From: Viridibacillus sp050278625
Lineage (GTDB): Bacteria; Bacillota; Bacilli; Bacillales_A; Planococcaceae
Assembly: GCF_050278625.1 (NCBI RefSeq)
Contig: NZ_JBNNTI010000016.1
Span: forward strand, 14,301 to 78,300
Direction of reading: 5' to 3'
Length of the DNA: 64,000 bases
The position numbers and the translations under genes are program-made. The notes under the pieces are model-generated. The model had not been told where the DNA came from, did no database searches, and saw only the letters and a list, made by a program, of their open reading frames with translations. Positions 1 to 8,878 of this stretch are shown piece by piece; within the stretch, counting starts at the first letter, position 1, and each line of letters starts with the position of its first letter.

Positions 1-849
1 TACATGTCCTATGTCGTCAATATAATCAACTGGAGAAAGATTTGACGGTAAATTAAACATTTCCAACATACTCTGATTTACATATTTTTGTTGATGTACG
101 AAAAATACTTGACTTAAATCAGATGTACTGTATCCTGCTTTTGCTAGCGATTTTTCTATCGTTTTTTTACAAGATGGAAATATTAGTGGTTTAATCTCCT
201 GTCGAAATTGCAATGCACTAAATTCAAAATTACTATATACGTTCCCATCAAATGTCATATCCTTTGAAAATGGCGTTACAGTTCCTCCAACAGGCAACCT
301 TTGCATAGTCGGGAAAATATCACTTACTTGACTATGGGCTAAGATTTCTAGTTCTTCACAATTACGTTTCAACACTAGAACGCAAGCTCCATCAGAGATA
401 AATTGAGGCCATGTTTCTCCACTTATTGCTTCTGATAATACAATTAAACATGTATTAATTGAATCATCTTGTTCAAATAAGTCGTAAGCAGATCTTACAG
501 CTGATCCTACTGCGTTACATCCACCAAAGATATCAAATGTAAAGGCATTGTCACAGCCTAACAAACACTGAACTTTCGCACTAGTCTGCCAATACAAATA
601 TTCAGAATTATAATTGTTGCAAATGATTACATCCACATCTTCTGCTACAATTTCTGCTTCTAACATTGCTTGTTTGGCTGCTTGAACAGCCAAGTCTGTG
701 GGTGTTAATGGTTGTTCTAAGACATATGTAGAATGGCAACCCATTCTTTCCCAAACATCCCGTCTTAATCCATTAGGTTTTGCATAAGTCTCCCACGTAT
801 CAACAACTTTTTCAGGAAAAGCTACACCAATTCCAGCTATACCAACCAT
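1..849 (-). CDS. Ketoacyl synthase III-like protein, C-terminus beyond window
   Basis: The frame is open from an ATG at 849 (preceded by AGAGGTGG) to the left edge, giving 283 residues of a thiolase-fold protein of the KAS III family. It starts MVGIAGIGVAFPEKVV, has a candidate nucleophile Cys in FGGCNAVGSA and a His in VFFVHQQKYV. Where FabH has the Gly-Asn-Thr catalytic Asn, this protein reads DDIGHV, with His in place of Asn, right at the edge. KAS III enzymes normally condense an acyl-CoA with malonyl-ACP using Cys-His-Asn; homologues without Asn include acyltransferases. It is the last visible gene of the operon, 24 bp after the preceding one. Family assignment is secure; substrate and reaction are not known. 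Confidence 0.85.
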   Translation of the reverse strand, partial: MVGIAGIGVAFPEKVVDTWETYAKPNGLRRDVWERMGCHSTYVLEQPLTPTDLAVQAAKQAMLEAEIVAEDVDVIICNNYNSEYLYWQTSAKVQCLLGCDNAFTFDIFGGCNAVGSAVRSAYDLFEQDDSINTCLIVLSEAISGETWPQFISDGACVLVLKRNCEELEILAHSQVSDIFPTMQRLPVGGTVTPFSKDMTFDGNVYSNFEFSALQFRQEIKPLIFPSCKKTIEKSLAKAGYSTSDLSQVFFVHQQKYVNQSMLEMFNLPSNLSPVDYIDDIGHV

Positions 850-873
850 ACTATCCACCTCTTTAATATTTTA

Positions 874-1839
874 TTAGACAGTCATAATAGCTGCACACCA
901 GTTCCCATCTATCCCTATAGAAGTTACTAACACTTTGCTGTTTTTCGGCAATTCAAGAGAGTATACTGCTTCATGCAATGAAAGTAGCAATCCTGCTGAA
1001 CACATATAACCATAGCAATTTACTGTTTCAACTACAGAATCTTTGCTTATTTTTAGGGATTCAATTAACTCCTTTGAAACTTGAGGAGTTTGGCTATGTA
1101 AAACTAATAAATCAATTTCATTACGTGAGATACCAGCTTTTTTCAGAGTGTCTTCAACTACTTCAATGCCTATTTCCACACTTCTTTTTTTCAATTCGTA
1201 ATAGTGTTTCTTATTAATTAAGCTATATTTAAAACGGCCTTCTTGTATAGATTTTTGGTTTATTTCTTCTAAGTAGCCGCCCACTTTAAATGCAGCAATG
1301 TCATGATATTTCCCCATTGTCTTAAATGTAAATGCGTCAAAACAATATCGGTTACTTCCTTTTTCCAACAATAGTACTGCAGCTCCATCACCGAGTACTG
1401 CATCGCCTATCTTTCTATTATCAGTATGATTTTCCCAATTATTACTAGATGATACACCACCGATATAACCTTCTGGATCATTACGCAAATGATCTATTAA
1501 AAGCTTAATAGCAAGCAATGAACAATTTGAAGATTGGTACAAATTATAGGTATGACAAGAACCTATTTGAATTTCGTCCAATATCTTCCTACCTACCAGT
1601 TGAAATAGAAAATCTCCCGGAGCGTCATTGCAATGTAACCAGTGTCCTAAATCTTCTTTATTTATTTCTGCAATGGTAATTGCATTTTCCAATGCAATTG
1701 CTCCCATTCGATAGGTAGTATCATTTTTAGCCGCCTTGTGAATGATAATCTTTTCACCATCACCAGTGACTGTATTCATTTGTTTTTTCGGCAAATATCT
1801 GCCAATCGATTTAATACCTACAGGAATTTTAGTTTTCAT
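874..1839 (-). CDS. Divergent ketoacyl synthase III-like protein
   Basis: A 321-residue KAS III-like protein if started at the ATG at 1839 (MKTKIPVGIKSIGRYLPKK). A longer frame reaches 1929, but that would overlap the upstream dehydrogenase by about 100 bp and lengthen the N-terminus beyond the family start. With the chosen start the overlap is 11 bp, suggesting translational coupling. The nucleophile Cys is in SSNCSLLA and a His is in VLHSQTPQ. The segment aligned to the FabH Asn loop reads YGYMCSAG, so the catalytic Asn is absent. It may be an acyltransferase or a non-decarboxylating relative rather than a condensing enzyme. It sits in the operon with three other KAS III genes, a dehydrogenase and an SDR. 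Confidence 0.82.
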   Translation of the reverse strand: MKTKIPVGIKSIGRYLPKKQMNTVTGDGEKIIIHKAAKNDTTYRMGAIALENAITIAEINKEDLGHWLHCNDAPGDFLFQLVGRKILDEIQIGSCHTYNLYQSSNCSLLAIKLLIDHLRNDPEGYIGGVSSSNNWENHTDNRKIGDAVLGDGAAVLLLEKGSNRYCFDAFTFKTMGKYHDIAAFKVGGYLEEINQKSIQEGRFKYSLINKKHYYELKKRSVEIGIEVVEDTLKKAGISRNEIDLLVLHSQTPQVSKELIESLKISKDSVVETVNCYGYMCSAGLLLSLHEAVYSLELPKNSKVLVTSIGIDGNWCAAIMTV

Positions 1840-2662
1840 ATGAAAAAAATCCTTGTCCGACTTTACGGCCAACGTGTCCATCATATACTTTTTGTCTAAA
1901 TATTGGACATGGTGCATAACGTCGGTCACCTAGTAATCTTTCCATAGATTCCATCCCTCGAAGTGCAACATCAATTCCCGTTTGATCAACTAATTTTAAT
2001 GGACCAATAGGTACATTTAAACCAAGTTTGGCTATGGTATCAATAGCTTCTTCATCTGCTATACCTTGCATCAGTATATAGGCTGCTTCATTAATCATCG
2101 CTTGTGCTAACCTAGAAATTACAAAACCAGGAAAATCTTTAACGATTGCTCCAGTTTTATTGATATCTTTACAATATTCCAAGGACTTTTTCAACGTTTC
2201 ATCGCTCGTAAATACAGAACGAATCACTTCAACCAGCTCCATTTTTGGAACTGGAGTTGCAAAATGCATGCCTACAATTCTATCTTTGTTAATAGCAAGT
2301 GATGATATTTCACTAATAGGAAGCGTTGAAGTAGATGATGCTAAAATTGTACTTGAAGGTTGGATTTCATCTAATTTTTTAAAAAGTTCTTTTTTCTCAT
2401 CAATATTTTCAATAATTGCTTCCACTACTAGATCGACTTCTGGTAATTCTTCTAACTTACAATTCGAGATATTAGAAAGAAGAAATTCCTTTTCAATATT
2501 AGTTAGCCTGCCTTTATTAACCTCATTTTCAACATAAGACGACATCTTATCATCTCCATGTCGAGTAACTGTCCATACTTCGTAATCAGCCAAAGCAAAG
2601 CACTGTACAACACCTCTACCAATAGCCCCAATACCTATAACTGCAACTTTTTTTTTCCTCAT
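1829..2662 (-). CDS. 3-hydroxyacyl-CoA dehydrogenase family protein
   Basis: A 277-residue two-domain NAD-dependent dehydrogenase of the 3-hydroxybutyryl-CoA dehydrogenase family (usual length about 280). The N-terminal Rossmann motif is VIGIGAIGRGVV; the family motif GMHFATPVPKMELVEVI is clear; the C-terminal helical domain begins at PGFVISRL and the protein ends KVGQGFFSYEN. Two usually conserved positions differ: HFFNP is HFATP, and the Asn of the PGFxxNR motif is Ser, so catalysis or substrate may differ from fatty-acid enzymes. The start is ATG with GAGAGGG upstream. It lies between canonical and divergent KAS III genes in one operon, so it may reduce a 3-keto product made by them (inference). 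Confidence 0.85.
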   Translation of the reverse strand: MRKKKVAVIGIGAIGRGVVQCFALADYEVWTVTRHGDDKMSSYVENEVNKGRLTNIEKEFLLSNISNCKLEELPEVDLVVEAIIENIDEKKELFKKLDEIQPSSTILASSTSTLPISEISSLAINKDRIVGMHFATPVPKMELVEVIRSVFTSDETLKKSLEYCKDINKTGAIVKDFPGFVISRLAQAMINEAAYILMQGIADEEAIDTIAKLGLNVPIGPLKLVDQTGIDVALRGMESMERLLGDRRYAPCPIFRQKVYDGHVGRKVGQGFFSYEN

Positions 2663-2695
2663 AAAATCCCTCTCAATTCGTAAAATATATATATA

Positions 2696-3718
2696 CTAAA
2701 CTAATAAGAAATCTTCTTTTGCACACCAACGGATCGCGGATGCACCAAAAGACAACCCTGCTCCAAAAGCAAATGTAAATAATATGTCACCTGGTTTAAT
2801 TCTATTTTCATTAAAGGCCTCTGATATAGCTAGTAGAATAGATGCACTGGATGTATTACCATATTTTTCAATATTAATGAAAGATCTTTCTAGAGGAATA
2901 TTAATCTTATTCATAATTTCTTTAATAATGTTCAAGTTAGCTTGATGTGATATGAATAAATTAACATCCTTTAGAGAAATACCACTTTCTTCAGATAAAC
3001 GTTTGATTAATTTTGGAATTTCCCCCGTCGCGAAATCCCAAATCGCACCACCATCCATATGAAAATATCCAAGTTTTTTTTTTAGTGTATCTTCAGTAGT
3101 TGGTATTGCTGTTCCTCCTGAAGGAACGTATGCAATAAAATATCCTGAAGGGTCATTACATAAAACCGTGTGAAGAATCCCGGTTCCTGGTTTACAAGCT
3201 CTCAGTAGTAAACAACCTGCTCCATCACCCATGATCACACATGTAGAACGATCTTCCCAATTGAGAACTGCTGAGTTTAATTCAGAGTTAACAACAGCAA
3301 CGGTACTGTATCGACCAGTAGCTACATATTGTGCAGCAACGTCTACCGTAAAAACTCCTCCAGGACATCCACCAGCTCGAGCATCAATGGTAACAACATT
3401 GCTCAGCCCTGCCTTTTTTGCAATAAGAGCCGCCATTTGTGGACTATTGTAATCAGGCGTGTTTGATCCACAAACAATTAAGTCTACTTCTTCCAGAGAT
3501 ATTCCGGCATTTTCACATGCGTTTATTAATGCACTTACACCCATATCTGATGCTAGTTCACCAGTTTTAGCTACCCTTCTTTCCTTAATACCTATTCTTT
3601 TTGTAATCCATTCGTCTGTAGTATCAACTATTTTTTCTAAATCTGAATTGTATAAAACTTTTTCTGGTACGTATGATCCAGCTCCAAAAATCCCAACAGA
3701 TCTAACTGGTTGGTTCAT
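2696..3718 (-). CDS. 3-oxoacyl-ACP synthase III (FabH-like)
   Basis: A 340-residue KAS III with the full catalytic triad: Cys in AGGCPGG, His in ISHQANLN and Asn in YGNTSSAS. FabH-type enzymes condense an acyl-CoA starter with malonyl-ACP. The ATG at 3718 follows GAGGAGG at 8-nt spacing; an upstream in-frame TTG at 3739 lies before that site, so the ATG is preferred. It begins 13 bp after the upstream KAS III gene and is followed 33 bp later by the dehydrogenase. It is probably not the housekeeping fabH, because it is one of four paralogues in a single operon with no other fatty-acid genes in view. Confidence 0.9.
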   Translation of the reverse strand: MNQPVRSVGIFGAGSYVPEKVLYNSDLEKIVDTTDEWITKRIGIKERRVAKTGELASDMGVSALINACENAGISLEEVDLIVCGSNTPDYNSPQMAALIAKKAGLSNVVTIDARAGGCPGGVFTVDVAAQYVATGRYSTVAVVNSELNSAVLNWEDRSTCVIMGDGAGCLLLRACKPGTGILHTVLCNDPSGYFIAYVPSGGTAIPTTEDTLKKKLGYFHMDGGAIWDFATGEIPKLIKRLSEESGISLKDVNLFISHQANLNIIKEIMNKINIPLERSFINIEKYGNTSSASILLAISEAFNENRIKPGDILFTFAFGAGLSFGASAIRWCAKEDFLLV

Positions 3719-3731
3719 ATAAATCGCCTCC

Positions 3732-4790
3732 TCATTCAAAATCTTCTGAATTCGATGAGTACTTCATTACTAATGACCCCCAATTAAATCCAGCTCCTAT
3801 TCCCGCAAAAGCTATTATATCCCCATCTTTAATTTCCCCTTTAATTATCGCTTCGTGTAACACCGTAGGCATAGTACCGGCCCCAGTATTACCATGTTTA
3901 GAAACGTTAAATAAAGCTTTTCGCTCATCAATATTGAGCGTTTTTAGTACTTCTTTAATTAAAATGGCATTTGCCTGATGCAAAATAAAAAAGTCAACTT
4001 CTTCTATTTTTAATTCAGCATTTTTAATTGAACTTTGAAGAGTAGAAGGTAGTACGGTAGTAGCTTCTTTCCAAACTTCTTGTCCATTCATGTATAAATA
4101 ATGCTGACCTCTATCTAACGATTCATGAGTTAAAGTATTTGAAGCTCCGCCATGTGATATTCCCGCTCCTCTAAAGTTCAACTTTGAATTAATATCCCAT
4201 GCTAAGATTCCCATAGAAGGATCTTTAGTTCTTTGCAAGATCATTGCTCCACAAGCGTCTCCAAAAAAAACGCATGATCCCCGCTCATTTGGATTATAGA
4301 TTCTTGAAAGAGCATCAGAACCGATCACAAGAACATGTGTCATTTTTTTATTCTGCAAAAAGTGTGCACCAACATGCATACCATATACTAATCCAGAACA
4401 GGCTACCTGAGTTAGATCTAATGTAATTGCTCTAGATGCACCTAGAGCCTCTTTAACAATTAAAGCTGTAGAAGGTAATGGATAGTCAGGTGTTATTGTA
4501 GCAATAATAATAGCATCCAATTCATGAGCCTTCACGTTTGCTCTGCTCAAAGCTTGTACAGAAGCAGCTATGCACATATCAGAAGTTGTCTCTATATCAC
4601 TTAAGTGACGTCGCTCAATAATACCTGTTTTCTTCTCAATCCATTCACTAGTAGTTTCAAGACGCTCTTCCCAAAATTGATTGGTTATTACTTTATCAGG
4701 AACATACATTCCGGTCCCTTTTATTCCTACTCCGTAGGTTAGTCCTGTCTTATTTACTATTTGAGGCAATTCTTTTATTAAAACACTCAA
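3732..4790 (-). CDS. 3-oxoacyl-ACP synthase III (FabH-like)
   Basis: A 352-residue KAS III with Cys in QVACSGLVYG, His in ILHQANAI and Asn in KHGNTGAGT, so the condensing triad is intact. The predicted start is TTG at 4790 with AGAGGA seven bases upstream; the extra N-terminal 18 residues before GVGIKGTGMYVPDK are slightly longer than usual for FabH. It is the second gene of the operon after the SDR (23-bp gap). Its sequence is distinct from the next KAS III gene, so the pair is not a very recent duplication. Confidence 0.9.
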   Translation of the reverse strand: MSVLIKELPQIVNKTGLTYGVGIKGTGMYVPDKVITNQFWEERLETTSEWIEKKTGIIERRHLSDIETTSDMCIAASVQALSRANVKAHELDAIIIATITPDYPLPSTALIVKEALGASRAITLDLTQVACSGLVYGMHVGAHFLQNKKMTHVLVIGSDALSRIYNPNERGSCVFFGDACGAMILQRTKDPSMGILAWDINSKLNFRGAGISHGGASNTLTHESLDRGQHYLYMNGQEVWKEATTVLPSTLQSSIKNAELKIEEVDFFILHQANAILIKEVLKTLNIDERKALFNVSKHGNTGAGTMPTVLHEAIIKGEIKDGDIIAFAGIGAGFNWGSLVMKYSSNSEDFE

Positions 4791-4813
4791 CTTAGTTCCT
4801 CTTTTCTATCAAT

Positions 4814-5554
4814 TTAAGCCCACAAAAGACCACCATTTACTTCTAAAATATGACCATTAACATATGAACTCGATTCTGTTGCTAAGAAAAGAGCTGCTTT
4901 TGCAATTTCTTCACCAGTACCAGAGCGTCGCAATGACATGCGTTTTTTATATTTCTCCCATATAAGTTCCTTTTGACTTAATGATTCACCCATTCCTTCC
5001 TCAATAATACCTGGAGAAATACAATTCACCATAATACCTTTAGAACCAAGCTCTATAGCTGCTACTTTAGTAAACATCTCTACACCTGCTTTAGATGCAC
5101 AATAATTAGCCTGCCCTATATTTACTCTTGAGGCAGCAGCAGAAGAAATATTAATAATGTGACCACTTCCTTTTTCTAACATATGAGGAATCACGGAATG
5201 AGTACAATTAAATACCCCAGTCAAATTAGTATCAATTGATTCAAACCACTGATCATAGGTCATTTTTATAAGAGTTGAATCTCTTAACACCCCTGCATTG
5301 GCGACCATAATATCAATCTTTTCAAACTTATCTATTATTACTTTAATCATATTTTTTACCGATTCAGGTTTTCTTACATCTACCTCGCAATACATAGCGC
5401 GCTCATTAAAAGGAGCAGTAAATTCTTCAAAATCATATGGTTGTCTACCAGCACAGATTACGATTGCACCCTCTCTTAAAAACCCTAAAGCAATAGCTTT
5501 ACCTAATCCTTTGGTACCGCCAGTAATGATGACTACTTTATTTTCCAATTTCAT
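4814..5554 (-). CDS. SDR-family oxidoreductase (FabG-like)
   Basis: A 246-residue short-chain dehydrogenase, typical length. The NAD(P)-binding motif TGGTKGLG is at residue 11, NNAG is replaced by VANAG, and the catalytic Ser-Tyr-Lys set is seen as ISSAAAS and YCASK. It most resembles 3-oxoacyl-ACP reductases, which reduce 3-keto to 3-hydroxyacyl groups. The ATG has GGAGAG upstream. As the first gene of the operon it pairs logically with the downstream KAS III enzymes. The exact substrate cannot be read from the sequence. Confidence 0.88.
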   Translation of the reverse strand: MKLENKVVIITGGTKGLGKAIALGFLREGAIVICAGRQPYDFEEFTAPFNERAMYCEVDVRKPESVKNMIKVIIDKFEKIDIMVANAGVLRDSTLIKMTYDQWFESIDTNLTGVFNCTHSVIPHMLEKGSGHIINISSAAASRVNIGQANYCASKAGVEMFTKVAAIELGSKGIMVNCISPGIIEEGMGESLSQKELIWEKYKKRMSLRRSGTGEEIAKAALFLATESSSYVNGHILEVNGGLLWA

Positions 5555-5579
5555 TCTTCATCTCTCCAAGTTAATATAG

Positions 5580-5831
5580 TGGTTACAATAGAATAATATA
5601 GCTTACCCAAGCAAAGCTTCACTCTTTGAAAACTACATTAGCAGAACAAACTACTAGACTTATTAATAAAAAAAACTTATGATTAATGCCATCACCATGT
5701 ATATATCCATTAAGTCTATCACCCCTTCTATTGATTTCATGCATAATCATAATGCAGTTAAAATTAATGTAGTGTTAGAAAATAAGTGATTTGTATTAAA
5801 ATGGTATTAAGATTTAAAACTTAAGATAAAA
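5580..5831. other. AT-rich upstream region of the KAS III operon
   Basis: No gene is visible. The operon promoter must lie in or near this stretch on the minus strand, but no single -35/-10 pair stands out strongly enough to call. Confidence 0.35.
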
Positions 5832-6001
5832 AAACAGGAATCAAAAGAAGCATTAGGGAATCTGAAGATATTTCTTGGTTTGCCGCTGGTGTAGGTAAAA
5901 CGTATTCAATGCTCGACACAGCCCATCAAACGAAAAAGCTAGGTTTGGATGTAGTTGTTCCAACTAAGCACAATTTTTCGTGGGTAATATTGCCATGTTA
6001 A
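5832..6001 (+). pseudogene. kdpD: kdpD remnant (N-terminal sensor kinase fragment)
   Basis: Plus-strand translation gives GNLKIFLG and then, after a +1 frame change near 5880, AAGVGKTYSMLDTAHQTKK followed by LGLDVVV. This matches the N-terminal P-loop segment of KdpD, the potassium-responsive sensor kinase. Only about 45 codons survive, in two frames, with no start and no continuation, so it is a relic. No other kdp gene is in the window. Confidence 0.65.
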
Positions 6002-6161
6002 TTTATTTTTTGTAATTTTTGTAAAATTTATTATTATGATAAATTCACTTTTCCATCAACTAGAATTAAGTGTAAAATACTTAATGATTACTTAAAAATA
6101 TGCATAAAAAACCCTAAGAAGTTAGGAGTTTTTTCAAATTAATCTATATGACCGAAATATA

Positions 6162-6197
6162 TAAAAAAGCTTCCTACAATTAATAGTAGGAAGCTTA
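6162..6197 (-). terminator. Rho-independent terminator
   Basis: An 11-bp perfect inverted repeat (AAGCTTCCTAC / GTAGGAAGCTT, 8-nt loop) followed on the minus strand by a T run. It lies just after the stop of the sensor kinase gene. Confidence 0.85.
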
Positions 6198-6212
6198 CAC
6201 TTACGTTCAAAT

Positions 6213-7520
6213 TTACTTTAGAGGAATTTCCACAGTGGCTGTAGTCTCTAATTCAGTTGATGAATCAATTGAGATTTTCCCATTATATTTATTTACTACT
6301 TCTTTCACAATAAATAAACCTTGCCCTCTTATTTTTCCTTGTTCTGCTTTTTTTGTTGAATATCCTTGCTTATATATATATTCATTCTCGATAATCTCGG
6401 GTCCTGTATTCGTAATCTTAAATACATACTTCGTATCATTTGCTTGACAGTCAATCATTATTTTGCGTTCAGCTTCTGGTAATTCTATTGCTGCATCAAT
6501 GGCATTATCAATTAAATTAGATAAAATTATGATTAAATCCGTTGTTTTGATTTTATCGAATGAATCATGAGAAATCGTAAAATCTATATCAATACTATAA
6601 TTTTGTGCAGCAAGTTTCTTTGTTTGTAATAATATTGAAAGACCAGGGTGATCTATATTTAATTTTAGAGATTCAATCGCCTGAACTTCTTTAGACAGAG
6701 ATGATAAGTATTGTTGCGCCTGACCAACTTCTCCTAATTGTAATAGTCCGTGTAAAACTTGAATATGATTGGTGAAATCATGTCTTATAGAGGATATTGA
6801 GGTGATTAAAGTTTTAAGTTCTGATTGATATGTATCTTCTGTATACCCTACTTCCTTAGTCACTTCTTTTTGATACCATCTTTGCAAAAATAAGAAGGAG
6901 CCAATTACAACCAATATAAATACACCATTAAAGACAAGCATAAATAGATTATTTTTCAGCACTTTTCCTTTAATATCATTAAGTGTATTGACACCAATAT
7001 CTATAGCAAGGTATCCGATCACGGTACCTTCTTCATTCTTTATCGGTGCTCCTACAGAAACATAGGAACCATTATTGGGATCCTCAATTACACCCGTTAC
7101 AAATGTATCCCCTTGATAAGCTCTTTTGACTTGCGCTTCGGGTACTGTACAAATCTCTCCAATACTATAACCCTCGTCTAATTCCTTGGGTAATCCACCT
7201 ATCATAACTTTAGATATCTTAGGATTATCAACTTCCAATGTGTAAACAAATAAAGCACCCAATTTTTTTCTTGCATCATTCAAGTAGTTTGTTAATTCCC
7301 AATAATATTCGTTTTTCATGGGGTTATTCAGAAATTTCTGATACGTTTCTATATCTATCTCTGTCGCAATGGATTTTGCTGCTTCTAGACTTTGGTTCGC
7401 TATTGACTCTTCAACCGTCTTTTTCATCTTCAAATAAGAGATGAATACATTTAAACCTGTAAACAGTAATAAAAGGACAGTAGATAACACTAAAATTAAC
7501 CTGATTTTATTATTTTTCAT
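6213..7520 (-). CDS. Membrane sensor histidine kinase, CitA/DcuS-like
   Basis: A 435-residue two-component kinase when started at the ATG at 7520 (MKNNKIRLILVLS, GAGGAAG upstream); a longer frame has no good start. Residues ~5-25 and ~205-230 are membrane segments that enclose an extracytoplasmic Cache/PAS-like sensor domain. The phosphoacceptor region reads SSIRHDFTNHIQVLHGLL (Spo0B-like His box), followed by a HATPase domain with NLIDNAIDAA (N box) and GQGLFIVK (G box). This architecture is that of CitA/DcuS-type sensors of small organic acids. No response regulator gene is adjacent, so it is an orphan here, and its ligand is unknown. Confidence 0.88.
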   Translation of the reverse strand: MKNNKIRLILVLSTVLLLLFTGLNVFISYLKMKKTVEESIANQSLEAAKSIATEIDIETYQKFLNNPMKNEYYWELTNYLNDARKKLGALFVYTLEVDNPKISKVMIGGLPKELDEGYSIGEICTVPEAQVKRAYQGDTFVTGVIEDPNNGSYVSVGAPIKNEEGTVIGYLAIDIGVNTLNDIKGKVLKNNLFMLVFNGVFILVVIGSFLFLQRWYQKEVTKEVGYTEDTYQSELKTLITSISSIRHDFTNHIQVLHGLLQLGEVGQAQQYLSSLSKEVQAIESLKLNIDHPGLSILLQTKKLAAQNYSIDIDFTISHDSFDKIKTTDLIIILSNLIDNAIDAAIELPEAERKIMIDCQANDTKYVFKITNTGPEIIENEYIYKQGYSTKKAEQGKIRGQGLFIVKEVVNKYNGKISIDSSTELETTATVEIPLK

Positions 7521-8112
7521 ACAAACTGGTACTTCCTCATCTTTTTTAATTAAAAGATAGATAATCATATAGATTATCTGGATTTCAAATAAAATATTCC
7601 ATTGTTTATTAAACGAAATCAAGAACTATCTTTCCAACAATATCATTATAATATAGTAAATTCTAAAAATTATTTGCTATATCATACCTTCTTAAAGACA
7701 TTGCTTGTATATCCTACTTTAATAACATCACAAAATCAATTTTTAATAATATAGAATAAAATATTTTATAAAAACCATTCAAAAGTTTGTCATTATTCTG
7801 TATGATTTTTGCAATCATGGGCGACGATGATAGATGCTACATATAAATGATACTATAAAAATAACCCTAAATCAGAAACATAGCCTCTCTAATTTAGGGT
7901 TTTGATTAGCGACACTTGCCAATCAAACAGGTCATAAGTCAATTAAGACAATAAACGACCATTACCTTAAGGTATCAAATAGAACATTTGATAATTTTTT
8001 ACCTTAAATCAAATAAAGAGATTGAGGAATAGATAAAACTTCTCATTCTCTTTTTGTAGTTTTTGAGAGATTTTCACAAGGACAAGTCTACTTATAACTC
8101 ACAGATTTGCTA
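7521..8112. other. Intergenic region without a recognisable gene
   Basis: AT-rich, no convincing coding frame on either strand. It contains a hairpin at 7863-7901, listed separately, and a weaker one near 8010-8055. Confidence 0.5.
7863..7901. terminator. Hairpin, probable bidirectional terminator
   Basis: Perfect 10-bp inverted repeat AACCCTAAAT / ATTTAGGGTT with T-rich sequence on both sides. It may end transcription of the small membrane protein gene at 8113-8376. Confidence 0.6.
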
Positions 8113-8376
8113 TCACCCTGTTTGGAATTTTCTGATAGTACACATTGCTAATATTGTTAGCAACTGAAATATTATTCCTAAAATAATTACAACTAAACCA
8201 AAATTAATGAGCAAAGAAGACTTACCCTTATTTGTGGTAATTTCTTCTTTTGCTTTTTTATAAGAAATAAACCCACCAATCGCTACGAAAAATCCTAATA
8301 TCGGTATAAAAAAAGAAATTATTCCGTACAGTAAAGGCTCGAAATGATATTTATCTTTTGCCTTTATGGATTTCAC
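8113..8376 (-). CDS. Small two-TM membrane protein (DUF4190-like)
   Basis: An 87-residue protein with two hydrophobic segments (about residues 14-35 and 52-76) joined by a short charged loop, FISYKKAKEEITTNKGKSS. The size and layout resemble DUF4190-type small membrane proteins. The start is GTG with GGGGAGG seven bases upstream. Function is unknown. Confidence 0.65.
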   Translation of the reverse strand: MKSIKAKDKYHFEPLLYGIISFFIPILGFFVAIGGFISYKKAKEEITTNKGKSSLLINFGLVVIILGIIFQLLTILAMCTIRKFQTG

Positions 8377-8420
8377 CTAATTTCCTCCCCTTCTACATAA
8401 TCAACTAATTTTCTAAAAAA

Positions 8421-8449
8421 AGAAAGGAACACAACTTCTGTTCCTTTCT
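8421..8449 (-). terminator. Rho-independent terminator
   Basis: 11-bp inverted repeat AGAAAGGAACA / TGTTCCTTTCT, followed on the minus strand by seven T. It lies downstream of argS and may be its terminator, although 430 bp away. Confidence 0.75.
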
Positions 8450-8878
8450 ATACTCATCAATAATTAGTTGAAGATAAACACTCTAGTTGGTGTGCTATAT
8501 CTTGATGATAGTAATGGATATAACTATTTGATGAAACTTCTTACTTGCTCTTTGGGGCAGCAAGTGCTTTTTTTGTTGGCTGAATAACTTTACTTAGATA
8601 TCTTGTTGGGAAAAATAGAACTGCATACCACTAAATAAGGTGATAAAAGCTAGAAGTGCTAAAATCCTTTTATTTTAAATTTTATTAATCAATTACTTAA
8701 TAAAGAACCTAATTCATTTACATTATTAACAATATGCAGCAGTTCTTCCAAGACTAATTTCTTATCTATTACCATAGAATGCATATGAGAAACTCGTTGA
8801 CTTTAGAATCTGTTAATGTCCCGTCTTAATCAAATATATATTTGAAAGTTCATTTGTTCTAACACCTCTTTATACCCT
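8450..8878. other. Non-coding region downstream of argS
   Basis: No intact gene recognised. A plus-strand hairpin (ACTTGCT / AGCAAGT, 8543-8565) followed by seven T looks like a terminator without its gene. A short minus-strand frame around 8690-8790 has no recognisable homology. Confidence 0.4.

Noticed and set aside
874..1929. Longer start of the divergent KAS III gene at 1929
   Set aside because: It would overlap the dehydrogenase by about 100 bp and add 30 residues not seen in the family; ATG 1839 fits better.
1..5554. KAS III operon as acyl supplier for the NRPS-A starter domain
   Set aside because: 17 kb and many unrelated genes lie between them; no sequence evidence links the two.
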